Source of the DNA: CAZBXE01 sp964496125 | GTDB lineage: Bacteria > Chlamydiota > Chlamydiia > Chlamydiales > CAZBXE01 | Direction: 5' to 3' | Assembly: GCA_964496125.1 (NCBI GenBank) | Contig: CAZBXE010000002.1 | Span: 1 to 64,000, forward strand | Length of the DNA stretch: 64,000 nt | Part shown: piece by piece, positions 34,367-40,664 of the stretch | Position numbering within the stretch: the first letter of the stretch is position 1 | Layout: each line of letters opens with the position of its first letter | Made by a program: the position numbers and the translations under genes | The notes under the pieces: generated by a model | What the model saw: the letters and a program-made list of their open reading frames with translations, nothing else | Databases searched by the model: none | Told to the model about the DNA's origin: nothing

Positions 34367-35520
34367 TAGGTGGCCTCCATTGCCTTTTCGGCAGCTTCCG
34401 CAAGGTCGCCTGCAAAGCTGATCTTTAACCCTGACTCGGCAAGTTTGCGTCTTCCCTCCTCCACATTCGTTCCCTCCATTCTCACGACAAGGGGAAGGGA
34501 CTGCCCTTTGGAGAACGCTAGCAGAATACCCTCTGCTATCGTTTCGCAATTCATAATGCCCCCAAAGATGTTCACTAAGATCACGCGCACATCCGGATCT
34601 GCCAGAATAAGCTGTAAACCCACAGCAATTTTCTCACACGTCGCGCTTCCACCTACATCCAAAAAGTTGGCTGGACTTCCCCCATAGAGCTTTATCATAT
34701 CCATTGTTGCCATCGCAAGACCTGCTCCATTCACCATGCACCCAATATTTCCCTCAAGAGAAACATAAGCAATACCTTCTCTTCGTGCGATCACCTCCGA
34801 GGGACTCTGCTGTGTTGGATCGTAAAACTGCTTAAACTCTGGATGACGGTAGAGAGCGCTATCATCGATTGCCATCTTGGCATCCAAAGCGAGTAACTCT
34901 TTGTTCTTTGTCAAAACCAGGGGGTTGATCTCAAGCAAAGAGGCATCTTTCTCGGCAAAAACTAAAGCAAAGGCACGCGCAATCTCCTCCCCCTGCCTTG
35001 CGACATCCCCTTCCCAACCCATGAACTTCAAAAGACGCGTCAACTCAAACTGGCGAAGAGTCCCATCCAAGCGAATAGGCAAGCGAAGAATTTGATCAGG
35101 AGAGGTTTTTGCTACCTCTTCAATATCCATGCCCCCCATCGGGGAGGCAAGCAGCATGGCTTTAGCCTCTTTCCGATCGATCAAAGCGCCGAGGTAGTAT
35201 TCTTTGAGAATCGGTGTTGGCATGGCAAGTGTCAATTTTTTTGCAACAAGACCACGAGGACCTGTCTGCGCATTGACAAGCTTAAACCCAAGCATCCCCT
35301 TAGCCGTCCGTGCAATCTCCTCTCGCCCCTTAACTATTTGCACCCCGCCCGCCTTTCCGCGTCCACCCGCATGAACCTGCGCTTTAATCACCGCACGATC
35401 AAGACCTAGATGTAGGATAGCTTCCTCAATCTGCTTCTCATTCTCGACTACTGTAAAAAAATCTGTAGGAATACCATGACTTTTCAACACCAATTTCGCT
35501 TGATATTCATGCAAATACAT
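34366..35520 (-). CDS. sucC: Succinyl-CoA synthetase beta subunit
   Basis: 384 residues, normal length. It begins MYLHEYQAKLVLKSHGIP, the canonical N-terminus. The ATP-grasp domain shows KAQVHAGGRGKAGGV, and the C-terminal CoA-ligase domain shows NFLDVGGSAT, VNIFGGIMNCETIAEG and PLVVRMEGTNVEEGR. It supplies nucleotide binding for the heterotetramer with SucD. It is first in a tightly overlapping three-gene operon (sucC-sucD-M50 protease) and is divergent from ftsY. Confidence 0.95.
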   Translation of the reverse strand: MYLHEYQAKLVLKSHGIPTDFFTVVENEKQIEEAILHLGLDRAVIKAQVHAGGRGKAGGVQIVKGREEIARTAKGMLGFKLVNAQTGPRGLVAKKLTLAMPTPILKEYYLGALIDRKEAKAMLLASPMGGMDIEEVAKTSPDQILRLPIRLDGTLRQFELTRLLKFMGWEGDVARQGEEIARAFALVFAEKDASLLEINPLVLTKNKELLALDAKMAIDDSALYRHPEFKQFYDPTQQSPSEVIARREGIAYVSLEGNIGCMVNGAGLAMATMDMIKLYGGSPANFLDVGGSATCEKIAVGLQLILADPDVRVILVNIFGGIMNCETIAEGILLAFSKGQSLPLVVRMEGTNVEEGRRKLAESGLKISFAGDLAEAAEKAMEAT

Positions 35521-35607
35521 TGCCTACCGCCCAGCCCAACCTTTCTGTATAATTGGATAGTGTGGTAGACTGCCCATTCAAATCAACTTGAAAAAAGGAA
35601 GAAAAGC

Positions 35608-36540
35608 GTGGTTTTTGGTTTTTTTAAATCGGGAGTGGAAAAGCTAAAAAAAGCCCTCTCTACAACACGTTCTTTTTTTGCGAGCCGCATTGCTACCCTT
35701 TTTAGCAGAGGAAAGCTCGACGAAGAGACACTAGACCAGCTGGAACAAACCTTTTATGAGGCGGACCTCGGTGTTGAAACAGCAACCGAGCTCACAAAAA
35801 AAATCCAAAACGCCTTTGCCAAAAACCCCAAACTCACAAGTGAAGAGCTCCTCCAGATCGTAAGATCGGACCTTGAAGCCCTTCTACTAGAGAACCAAAC
35901 CCCAGTGGATGAGGCCATAAGACAAAAGCCCAAGGTGGTCTTAATTATCGGGGTCAATGGAAATGGGAAGACGACCACGATTGCAAAACTTGCTAAACGG
36001 TATAAAGACGCCGGCAAACAGGTAATGCTAGCTGCAGCTGATACCTTTAGGGCAGCAGCTATTGAACAGCTAACCCTCTGGGCAGAAAGACTTTCCATCC
36101 CTATTGTTAAGGGAGCACCAGGGGGAGATCCCGCAGCGGTTGCCTTTGACGCCATAGCCTCTGCCAAAGCCAAAGGGGTAGATGTACTCTTGATTGATAC
36201 TGCTGGGCGTCTGCATACTAAAACAAGTCTTATGCAAGAGCTTGCGAAAATCCGCGCCATTTGTCAAAAGTCTTTAGAAGGCGCTCCCCATGAAACCTAT
36301 CTTATTCTTGATGCCAATACAGGACAAAACGGCATAGACCAAGCAAAAACCTTCCACGAAACCCTCCCCTTGACTGGGCTCATACTGACAAAATTGGACA
36401 GCACTGCCAAGGGCGGAATCGTCATTCGGATCCATCAAAACCTAAAAGTTCCTATTAGCTACGTGGGACTTGGAGAAGGGATTGATGATTTGCAACCATT
36501 TGACCCCAAAGCATTTATCTCAGCTCTATTCGATTCTTGA
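35608..36540 (+). CDS. ftsY: Signal recognition particle receptor FtsY
   Basis: 310 residues from GTG 35608, with AAGGAAG upstream. The short N-domain (about 20-100) precedes the SRP GTPase: G1 GVNGNGKTTT at 115-124, DTFRAAAIEQL, DTAGRLHT (G3), TKLDSTAKGG (G4) and GLGEGIDDLQPFD (G5). It lacks the acidic A-domain of E. coli FtsY, as is common outside Proteobacteria, and MVFGFFKSG could form the membrane-targeting helix. It docks ribosome-SRP complexes at the inner membrane. Confidence 0.95.
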   Translation: MVFGFFKSGVEKLKKALSTTRSFFASRIATLFSRGKLDEETLDQLEQTFYEADLGVETATELTKKIQNAFAKNPKLTSEELLQIVRSDLEALLLENQTPVDEAIRQKPKVVLIIGVNGNGKTTTIAKLAKRYKDAGKQVMLAAADTFRAAAIEQLTLWAERLSIPIVKGAPGGDPAAVAFDAIASAKAKGVDVLLIDTAGRLHTKTSLMQELAKIRAICQKSLEGAPHETYLILDANTGQNGIDQAKTFHETLPLTGLILTKLDSTAKGGIVIRIHQNLKVPISYVGLGEGIDDLQPFDPKAFISALFDS

Positions 36541-36567
36541 CATCCATCCCCCCCCTTGCGGTAGAAT
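36537..36567 (+). promoter_or_regulatory. Possible promoter of the small secreted-protein cluster
   Basis: TTGACA at 36537-36542 (overlapping the ftsY stop) and TAGAAT at 36562-36567 with a long 19-bp spacer. Hexamers are good but the spacing is not optimal. Confidence 0.35.
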
Positions 36568-36623
36568 GAGGTTAGGGCCAGGTTTCTTAAAGAAACTTAA
36601 AAGCCCCCAAAAGGAGGAGTTGT

Positions 36624-36992
36624 ATGGGTTATGCTCACAATATCTCTCTCCACAAAACGGTTCTTATTTTGGTCGCATGTCTCCTACTCCTAGGAGAAGA
36701 CGCAAATGCAAGGGGTCCCAATCTCTATGATCGGATGACACAAGGGACCCTCTATAAAGACAAAGGCTATAGCACTTCCGGCTATTACAGAAATGGGCGA
36801 TTCAACACACCCTATAATACCAGAAGCTACTACTTTGACTCGTATAACCCTAAGTATCCTCACCTTTACCCAAGAGCTTTGGAACACCCCTATTACTACA
36901 AGCAGCAGTTTGGCTATCCTTACTATGAAGGAAAAGGGGAACAAGGTTCTTCTAACGTTTCTGAACCATCAAAGAAATCAAGTAACCAATAA
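36624..36992 (+). CDS. Small secreted Tyr-rich protein 1
   Basis: 122 residues, not recognised. A signal peptide (KTVLILVACLLLLGEDANA) is followed by a Tyr/Pro/Asn-rich chain (YSTSGYYRNGRFNTPYNTRS, YYFDSYNPKYPHLYP) and a polar C-terminus. Tyrosine exceeds 15 percent of the mature part. AAGGAGG gives a very strong ribosome-binding site. First of five consecutive short secreted-protein genes, suggesting an envelope or surface structure; function unknown. Confidence 0.7.
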   Translation: MGYAHNISLHKTVLILVACLLLLGEDANARGPNLYDRMTQGTLYKDKGYSTSGYYRNGRFNTPYNTRSYYFDSYNPKYPHLYPRALEHPYYYKQQFGYPYYEGKGEQGSSNVSEPSKKSSNQ

Positions 36993-37018
36993 TTCTTTAG
37001 CTAAGGGAGGAAAATAGC

Positions 37019-37363
37019 ATGAAAAGGCCTAAATTTATTACTCTACTATGCGTCAGTGCACTTTGTGTCTCTGGGGCAGCCTATGCCGATATGTACAACA
37101 ACTCGCCTATGGGCACGCAAAACCCAGAAATGATGAAAAGCAAGAGCGTAAACTCACCCAAACAAAACACAGCTCGTACACGTGGGGAAATCTCCACCGA
37201 TAGCAACAAATCAAGCCGTTTTGAGACATCAAAACACTACAAAAATGACAGAAGAGCTTCCAATATGGACAGGGCAAAAAATGGGCAAATGTCTACCAAT
37301 CTAAACCGAGACAACCAGGAAAGACAAAACGATAACTCGTGGTGGAACTGGAGCAGCAACTAG
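37019..37363 (+). CDS. Small secreted Asn/Ser-rich protein
   Basis: 114 residues, unknown. Signal peptide FITLLCVSALCVSGAAYA, then a very polar, disordered mature part rich in Asn, Ser, Lys, Arg and Met (NSPMGTQNPEMMKSKSVNSP) ending in the aromatic tag NSWWNWSSN. GGGAGG lies 8 bp before the ATG. It lies 26 bp after Tyr-rich protein 1 and is followed by a hairpin (37371-37398). Confidence 0.7.
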   Translation: MKRPKFITLLCVSALCVSGAAYADMYNNSPMGTQNPEMMKSKSVNSPKQNTARTRGEISTDSNKSSRFETSKHYKNDRRASNMDRAKNGQMSTNLNRDNQERQNDNSWWNWSSN

Positions 37364-37370
37364 AAAAGCA

Positions 37371-37398
37371 AGAGGGCAAGGCTACTCCCTTGCCCTCT
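37371..37398 (+). terminator. Hairpin between small secreted-protein genes (partial terminator/attenuator)
   Basis: An 11-bp perfect stem agagggcaagg / ccttgccctct with a 6-nt loop and only a short T stretch after it. It could partly terminate or protect the upstream mRNA. Confidence 0.6.
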
Positions 37399-37419
37399 CT
37401 TTACATTTTGGAGGAAATC

Positions 37420-37674
37420 ATGAAAGTGATAAAGACTCTTTTGTTTTTCTGTCTTGTTTCATCGCAGGTCTCTTACGGAGAGTACCAGCCCGTGTACAGG
37501 CCAAATGCTAACCCAAGTCGGCCGTATCAGACACCAATGCCTACAGAACCAGACGTGACTCCCTATCAGCAACGTTCATCATCAAGCGGCATCGAGATTA
37601 CGCCGAAACCGAATCCTTACAACGAAAATAGGAACTCCATCGACATCGATACAACCTGGGAGGATGAGTTTTAG
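37420..37674 (+). CDS. Small secreted Pro-rich protein
   Basis: 84 residues from ATG 37420, chosen because GGAGG lies 6-10 bp upstream and a signal peptide starts there (MKVIKTLLFFCLVSSQVSYG). An in-frame GTG at 37339 would read through the preceding hairpin and is unlikely. The mature part is short, Pro/Asn-rich and disordered (YQPVYRPNANPSRPYQTPMP) with an acidic end (DIDTTWEDEF). Function unknown; part of the secreted small-protein cluster. Confidence 0.65.
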   Translation: MKVIKTLLFFCLVSSQVSYGEYQPVYRPNANPSRPYQTPMPTEPDVTPYQQRSSSSGIEITPKPNPYNENRNSIDIDTTWEDEF

Positions 37675-37707
37675 TTGTTTTTTAGACTCTAAAAGGAGGG
37701 TATTTTT

Positions 37708-38022
37708 ATGGATATCTCGCGAACTTTAAGCGGTGTTGGCATAGGTTCTGCACTGCTCATGGGCTCTCTCTTTACACCACAAGAGGCAAAAGGCGTAGAA
37801 AGACCGGATGGAGTCCGTGCCGAGCAAGCCGGCGTGTCTTTCTATGTAGGCCCAAGCTATGGCTATGGTTACTATGGCTATCCTAGCTACTATCATAGAC
37901 CCTACTACAACAATGGCTATTATTATTACCCTTATCGAAGAGGGTACTACTACAGGCCTTACTATCGCGATGGCTACTATCGAAGAGGCTGGGGCGGTGG
38001 TTTTGGTCTCTATTTTAGATAA
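37708..38022 (+). CDS. Small secreted Tyr/Gly-rich protein 2
   Basis: 104 residues. A signal-like N-terminus (GVGIGSALLMGSLFTPQEAKG) precedes a conserved start of the mature part (AGVSFYVGPSYGYGYYGYP) and then a dense Tyr/Arg/Gly tract (YYYYPYRRGYYYRPYYRDGY). The AGVSFYVGP stretch resembles IGVSYYTGPGY in the 38236 protein, so the two are paralogues. AAGGAGG precedes the ATG. A strong terminator follows. Tyr-rich surface proteins often serve adhesion or cross-linked coats, which is only inference. Confidence 0.7.
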   Translation: MDISRTLSGVGIGSALLMGSLFTPQEAKGVERPDGVRAEQAGVSFYVGPSYGYGYYGYPSYYHRPYYNNGYYYYPYRRGYYYRPYYRDGYYRRGWGGGFGLYFR

Positions 38023-38029
38023 AGTAAAA

Positions 38030-38060
38030 GCCCCAGGGCTATATCCCTGGGGCAATTTTT
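38030..38060 (+). terminator. Intrinsic terminator after Tyr/Gly-rich protein 2
   Basis: 9-bp GC-rich perfect stem gccccaggg / ccctggggc with a 6-nt loop followed by aattttt. Confidence 0.85.
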
Positions 38061-38073
38061 AAAAAGGAGATCT

Positions 38074-38544
38074 ATGAACCTATCCGGATATTACACCTGG
38101 TTCTTTTTGAGTCTTTTTTCTCTAGCTGTTTGTTCATTCCTTAGGCTGCTTTTTAAGCAAGCCCAGCGAACCAAACAAACAGCTAGAGAAAAAATCCTTC
38201 AAAAATACCAACAGGTGGAATATCCGGATAGGTTCATGAATAACGTGCAAACCCTAGCCTTTGGCCTTCTGCTCATCAGTGCAACAGCTCTGCAAGCGAC
38301 AAGCTCTAGGGAACGAATCGGCGTCTCCTATTATACAGGTCCTGGGTATCGCTACGAAGGAACCTATAGCTATCCGGGGACAGAATACAGAAGAGGCTAC
38401 CCTACCTGGGGATATGGCCCTTACTATAACTACAACTACTACCCCTACAACGACAGCGCTTATACCTATCAGGGTCGCATTCACTATCGACACGGCTACA
38501 AAGGATATGGAAGCTACAATAACTTTAACCAAGGGAACCGTTGA
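38074..38544 (+). CDS. Tyr-rich secreted protein 3, N-terminus altered by an in-frame MITE
   Basis: 156 residues if read from ATG 38074, 102 if from ATG 38236. The strong site AAGGAG lies 8 bp before 38074, but the second start opens a proper signal peptide (MNNVQTLAFGLLLISATALQ) and the mature part IGVSYYTGPGYRYEGTYSYPG, paralogous to the 37708 protein. The first 54 codons are encoded by a palindromic MITE-like insertion whose removal would restore AAGGAG-atct-ATGAATAACG. Insert plus duplication is 162 bp, so the frame is kept. The current protein may carry an added hydrophobic N-terminus, or start internally with poor initiation. Confidence 0.65.
   Translation: MNLSGYYTWFFLSLFSLAVCSFLRLLFKQAQRTKQTAREKILQKYQQVEYPDRFMNNVQTLAFGLLLISATALQATSSRERIGVSYYTGPGYRYEGTYSYPGTEYRRGYPTWGYGPYYNYNYYPYNDSAYTYQGRIHYRHGYKGYGSYNNFNQGNR
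38076..38235. mobile_element. MITE-like 160-bp palindromic element with 26-bp terminal arms
   Basis: Arms 38074-38099 and 38212-38237 are inverted copies at 25 of 26 positions; an inner pair 38114-38134 / 38174-38194 is perfect over 21 bp. Central loop about 39 nt. AT on both sides fits a 2-bp target duplication at an ATG. The arm sequence atgaacctatc recurs at 38560, at the left edge of a transposase remnant, linking this non-autonomous element to that IS. Confidence 0.75.
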
Positions 38545-38559
38545 TTCCTTTGAGCAGCG

Positions 38560-38576
38560 ATGAACCTATCTGAATA
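38560..38576 (+). repeat. Third copy of the MITE arm, next to transposase remnant
   Basis: atgaacctatctgaata matches the arm at 38074-38090 at 15 of 17 positions. It precedes the transposase-derived frame at 38587, so it is the probable left end of the parental IS. Confidence 0.6.
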
Positions 38577-38586
38577 AATATTCTAG

Positions 38587-38893
38587 ATGATACAGTCTTT
38601 TGTCATAAACCCATGTGTGGTTAATAATGATTGCCAAGAGACAGATAGGCAAAAAGATTTTACAACTCTCACGGATGAGCAATGGACTGTTATTCAAAGT
38701 CTTATGGACTGGGAGCCTTCACTGGAAAGAGGCAAATCGCGCGCTAAGTGGACGTGCCTCCTGATAGAAGTTTCTATGCTGCTAGGGCGACAGCGCATCA
38801 ATGGCTTTTACAATGGCAACACCTCGGATTTTTTGATAGAGTTTTAAGTGGCCTTCTGCAAATTGCAGTCCAAAAAAAAAGAAGAGGTGGATC
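38587..38893 (+). pseudogene. Frameshifted N-terminal remnant of an IS5-type transposase
   Basis: The first frame has TLTDEQWTVIQSLM and ERGKSRAKW, the usual DUF4096/IS5 N-terminal pattern. Around 38770-38785 the reading frame must change to continue as AHQWLLQWQHLGFFDRVLSGLL, the family's next conserved segment. The DDE catalytic part is missing. The region ends where the 172-bp palindromic repeat begins. It is a decayed IS, probably the source of the MITE at 38076. Confidence 0.7.
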
Positions 38894-38898
38894 ATGGC

Positions 38899-39070
38899 TA
38901 TACACAAATAAGCTGAAAAGTTGGGAATATGCCAAGGAGGCGCTCTCAATTTTTGCAAGCTTAGCGTCGCCGAAGAAGCTAAGGTTAAAAACCTTAGCAA
39001 TGCAGGCGGGCAAAAATTGAGAGCTAGCCCGACGCAGGCAGAAACCAACTTTTCAGCTTATTTGTGTATA
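38899..39070. repeat. TATACACAAAT palindromic repeat, 172-bp copy
   Basis: Outer arms 38899-38924 and 39045-39070 are perfect 26-bp inverted repeats beginning tatacacaaataagctgaaa. Inside are a second perfect inverted pair (gctctcaatttttgc / gcaaaaattgagagc) and an apical hairpin (gctaaggtt / aaccttagc). The element ends with gtgtata followed by ta, compatible with a TA target duplication. No coding capacity. A small GC hairpin (cgcagc/gctgcg) follows at 39105-39120. Confidence 0.85.
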
Positions 39071-39153
39071 TACTCGAAAATTACAAATTTTAGGCCTATC
39101 CTGCCGCAGCGTCAGCTGCGATCCTGCCGCGAAGTCTCTTGGCGATCCTGTTT

Positions 39154-40077
39154 CTATTTGAAAACATAAGAAGCAGATACAAGTTTGATGCGGGCCCTAA
39201 TGTGTTTTAAAATGAGCTCTGCGATCTGCTTTCCTACGACTTGCTCCATCCCAGAAAAGCCAGGCGATGAATTTGCCTCACAAACCGCAAATCCCTTTTT
39301 ACCAAAGAGCAGATCTATGCCTGCTACCTCTAATCCTAAAATACGTGCCGTTTGCACACCAAGCTCTCTCACCTCCTCCGAAACAGGAAAAGGCTCTACG
39401 CTTCCCCCCATTGAGAAGTTTGCCTTAAAGCTTGTCTTTGACTTTCTCAGCATGCACCCAGCAACTGTGTCCCCAATCACAAATACACGCACATCTCTAC
39501 CAAAACTTGTTTCAATAAACTCTTGCAAGATCATATTTGCCTGCGAATTAAAGCTATGGACAAGACGAATGACATCCCAAAACCGATCTTCTGTCTCACA
39601 AAGAAAAACCCCAGCTCCCCTCGTGCCCGTAATATTCTTTATCACCAGGGGAAAGCCTATTTCCTCTCGTACCCTCTCAATACTCGGCGGAAAATTTAAA
39701 TACATCGTTTTCGGATGAGGAAGAGCACTTTTTGTAAGCAGCTGGGCCATTCTTAGCTTATCTTTTGTATTCTCAATCGAACGGGACGAGTTGCAACAAT
39801 ACACCCCCTGATTTTCCAACTGCCGAAGCAGAGAAAGGCCTAAAAAGCTTGTCTCACTTCCGGTGCGTTGCAAAATAAAATCAGGAAGAGGTTCACTCTT
39901 ACCCCGGATTATGATGGTTTCCTTGTTTTCTTGTGCCGTCACAAGATCAAACTCCTCAGGTGCGTACGCCTTCAAATCGATTCCGAGGTGAGAGGCTGCT
40001 TCCAATAGCCTTAAGATGCTGTATTGGTCTTCTGTTAGCTCACTCTGCCTTCTTTTGGAGAGGATAAAGCCCTTCAT
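39154..40077 (-). CDS. RimK-like ATP-grasp ligase
   Basis: 307 residues of the RimK family, which join amino acids (often glutamate) to a carboxyl group using ATP. Seen are the N-terminal domain (FILSKRRQSELTEDQYSI), ILQRTGS, the ATP-binding core FPLVIKNITGTRGAGVFL, MILQEFIETSFGRDVRVFVIG, and the magnesium site GIDLLFGKKGFAVCEANSSPGF. In E. coli RimK adds glutamates to ribosomal protein S6; the target here is not known. It overlaps the methyltransferase by an ATGA, forming the end of the glmM-glmS operon. Confidence 0.85.
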   Translation of the reverse strand: MKGFILSKRRQSELTEDQYSILRLLEAASHLGIDLKAYAPEEFDLVTAQENKETIIIRGKSEPLPDFILQRTGSETSFLGLSLLRQLENQGVYCCNSSRSIENTKDKLRMAQLLTKSALPHPKTMYLNFPPSIERVREEIGFPLVIKNITGTRGAGVFLCETEDRFWDVIRLVHSFNSQANMILQEFIETSFGRDVRVFVIGDTVAGCMLRKSKTSFKANFSMGGSVEPFPVSEEVRELGVQTARILGLEVAGIDLLFGKKGFAVCEANSSPGFSGMEQVVGKQIAELILKHIRARIKLVSASYVFK

Positions 40078-40664
40078 TTAGCGACTTGAAAGGTAACTTG
40101 GAAAGAGGTTGCTGGAAACAGGAAGGCTAGCCTTTTCTCATAAAAACGCGGGAAGAGATTGGCAAGAAACCCGATGCCAATCGCGCATGTGAAGTCATCA
40201 AAATAAATCTTCTTGTCCGCATAGACAAAATCTGTCTGATAGAATTTATTGCCCTGCAAAAAATAATCAAATGATTGGAACGAGAACATATGGCAGTGCT
40301 CAAAATGGCGGTATGCCTCAAACCAAGTATAGTGGGGGGTTTCGAGAAAAACCTTGCCCCCAGGTTTGATAATCCTATTCATCTCTTCTAAGGTTTTTAC
40401 TGTATCAGGAAGATGCTCAATCACATGCTGACACACAATCAGATCGTAGGAATTATCAGGGATAGGCCATGGAAACTTTGTCAAGTCGTGATCAATGTCA
40501 AGCTGCTGCTCTTTTGCAAATTTGCTTGTCACTCTTCTATCAATCCCAACAGCCCCCATGGTCTTACGAAAACCACACCCTACATCGAGGATTTTCTTGC
40601 CTCGAAACTCTTCTAACAACCTAGCTTTTGTTTTTTTAGCATTCGGAAAAAGACGCATCATCAC
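40074..40664 (-). CDS. Class I SAM-dependent methyltransferase
   Basis: 196 residues. The start is GTG 40664 overlapping the glmS stop (GTGA), or the adjacent ATGs at 40661/40658. Motif I KKILDVGCGFRKT and the post-motif LIVCQHVIEHLPDTVKTLEEM and IIKPGGKVFLETPH identify a methyltransferase of the UbiE/small-molecule type. The substrate is unknown; the pattern FEHCHMFSFQSFDYFL resembles methyltransferases of glycan or lipid biosynthesis clusters. Tight overlaps on both sides indicate coupled expression with glmS and the RimK-like gene. Confidence 0.8.
   Translation of the reverse strand: MMMRLFPNAKKTKARLLEEFRGKKILDVGCGFRKTMGAVGIDRRVTSKFAKEQQLDIDHDLTKFPWPIPDNSYDLIVCQHVIEHLPDTVKTLEEMNRIIKPGGKVFLETPHYTWFEAYRHFEHCHMFSFQSFDYFLQGNKFYQTDFVYADKKIYFDDFTCAIGIGFLANLFPRFYEKRLAFLFPATSFQVTFQVAK

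Noticed and set aside
34367..34549. Longer N-terminus for sucD
   Set aside because: It runs antisense-like in another frame of sucC and is low-complexity; the GTG at 34366 overlapping the sucC stop gives the normal SucD length.
35754..36260. 168-codon minus-strand frame inside ftsY
   Set aside because: It is a shadow of the GTPase domain coding sequence.
38921..39169. Open frames on both strands across the 172-bp palindromic repeat
   Set aside because: They consist of the repeat arms themselves, lack ribosome-binding sites and show no protein-like composition.
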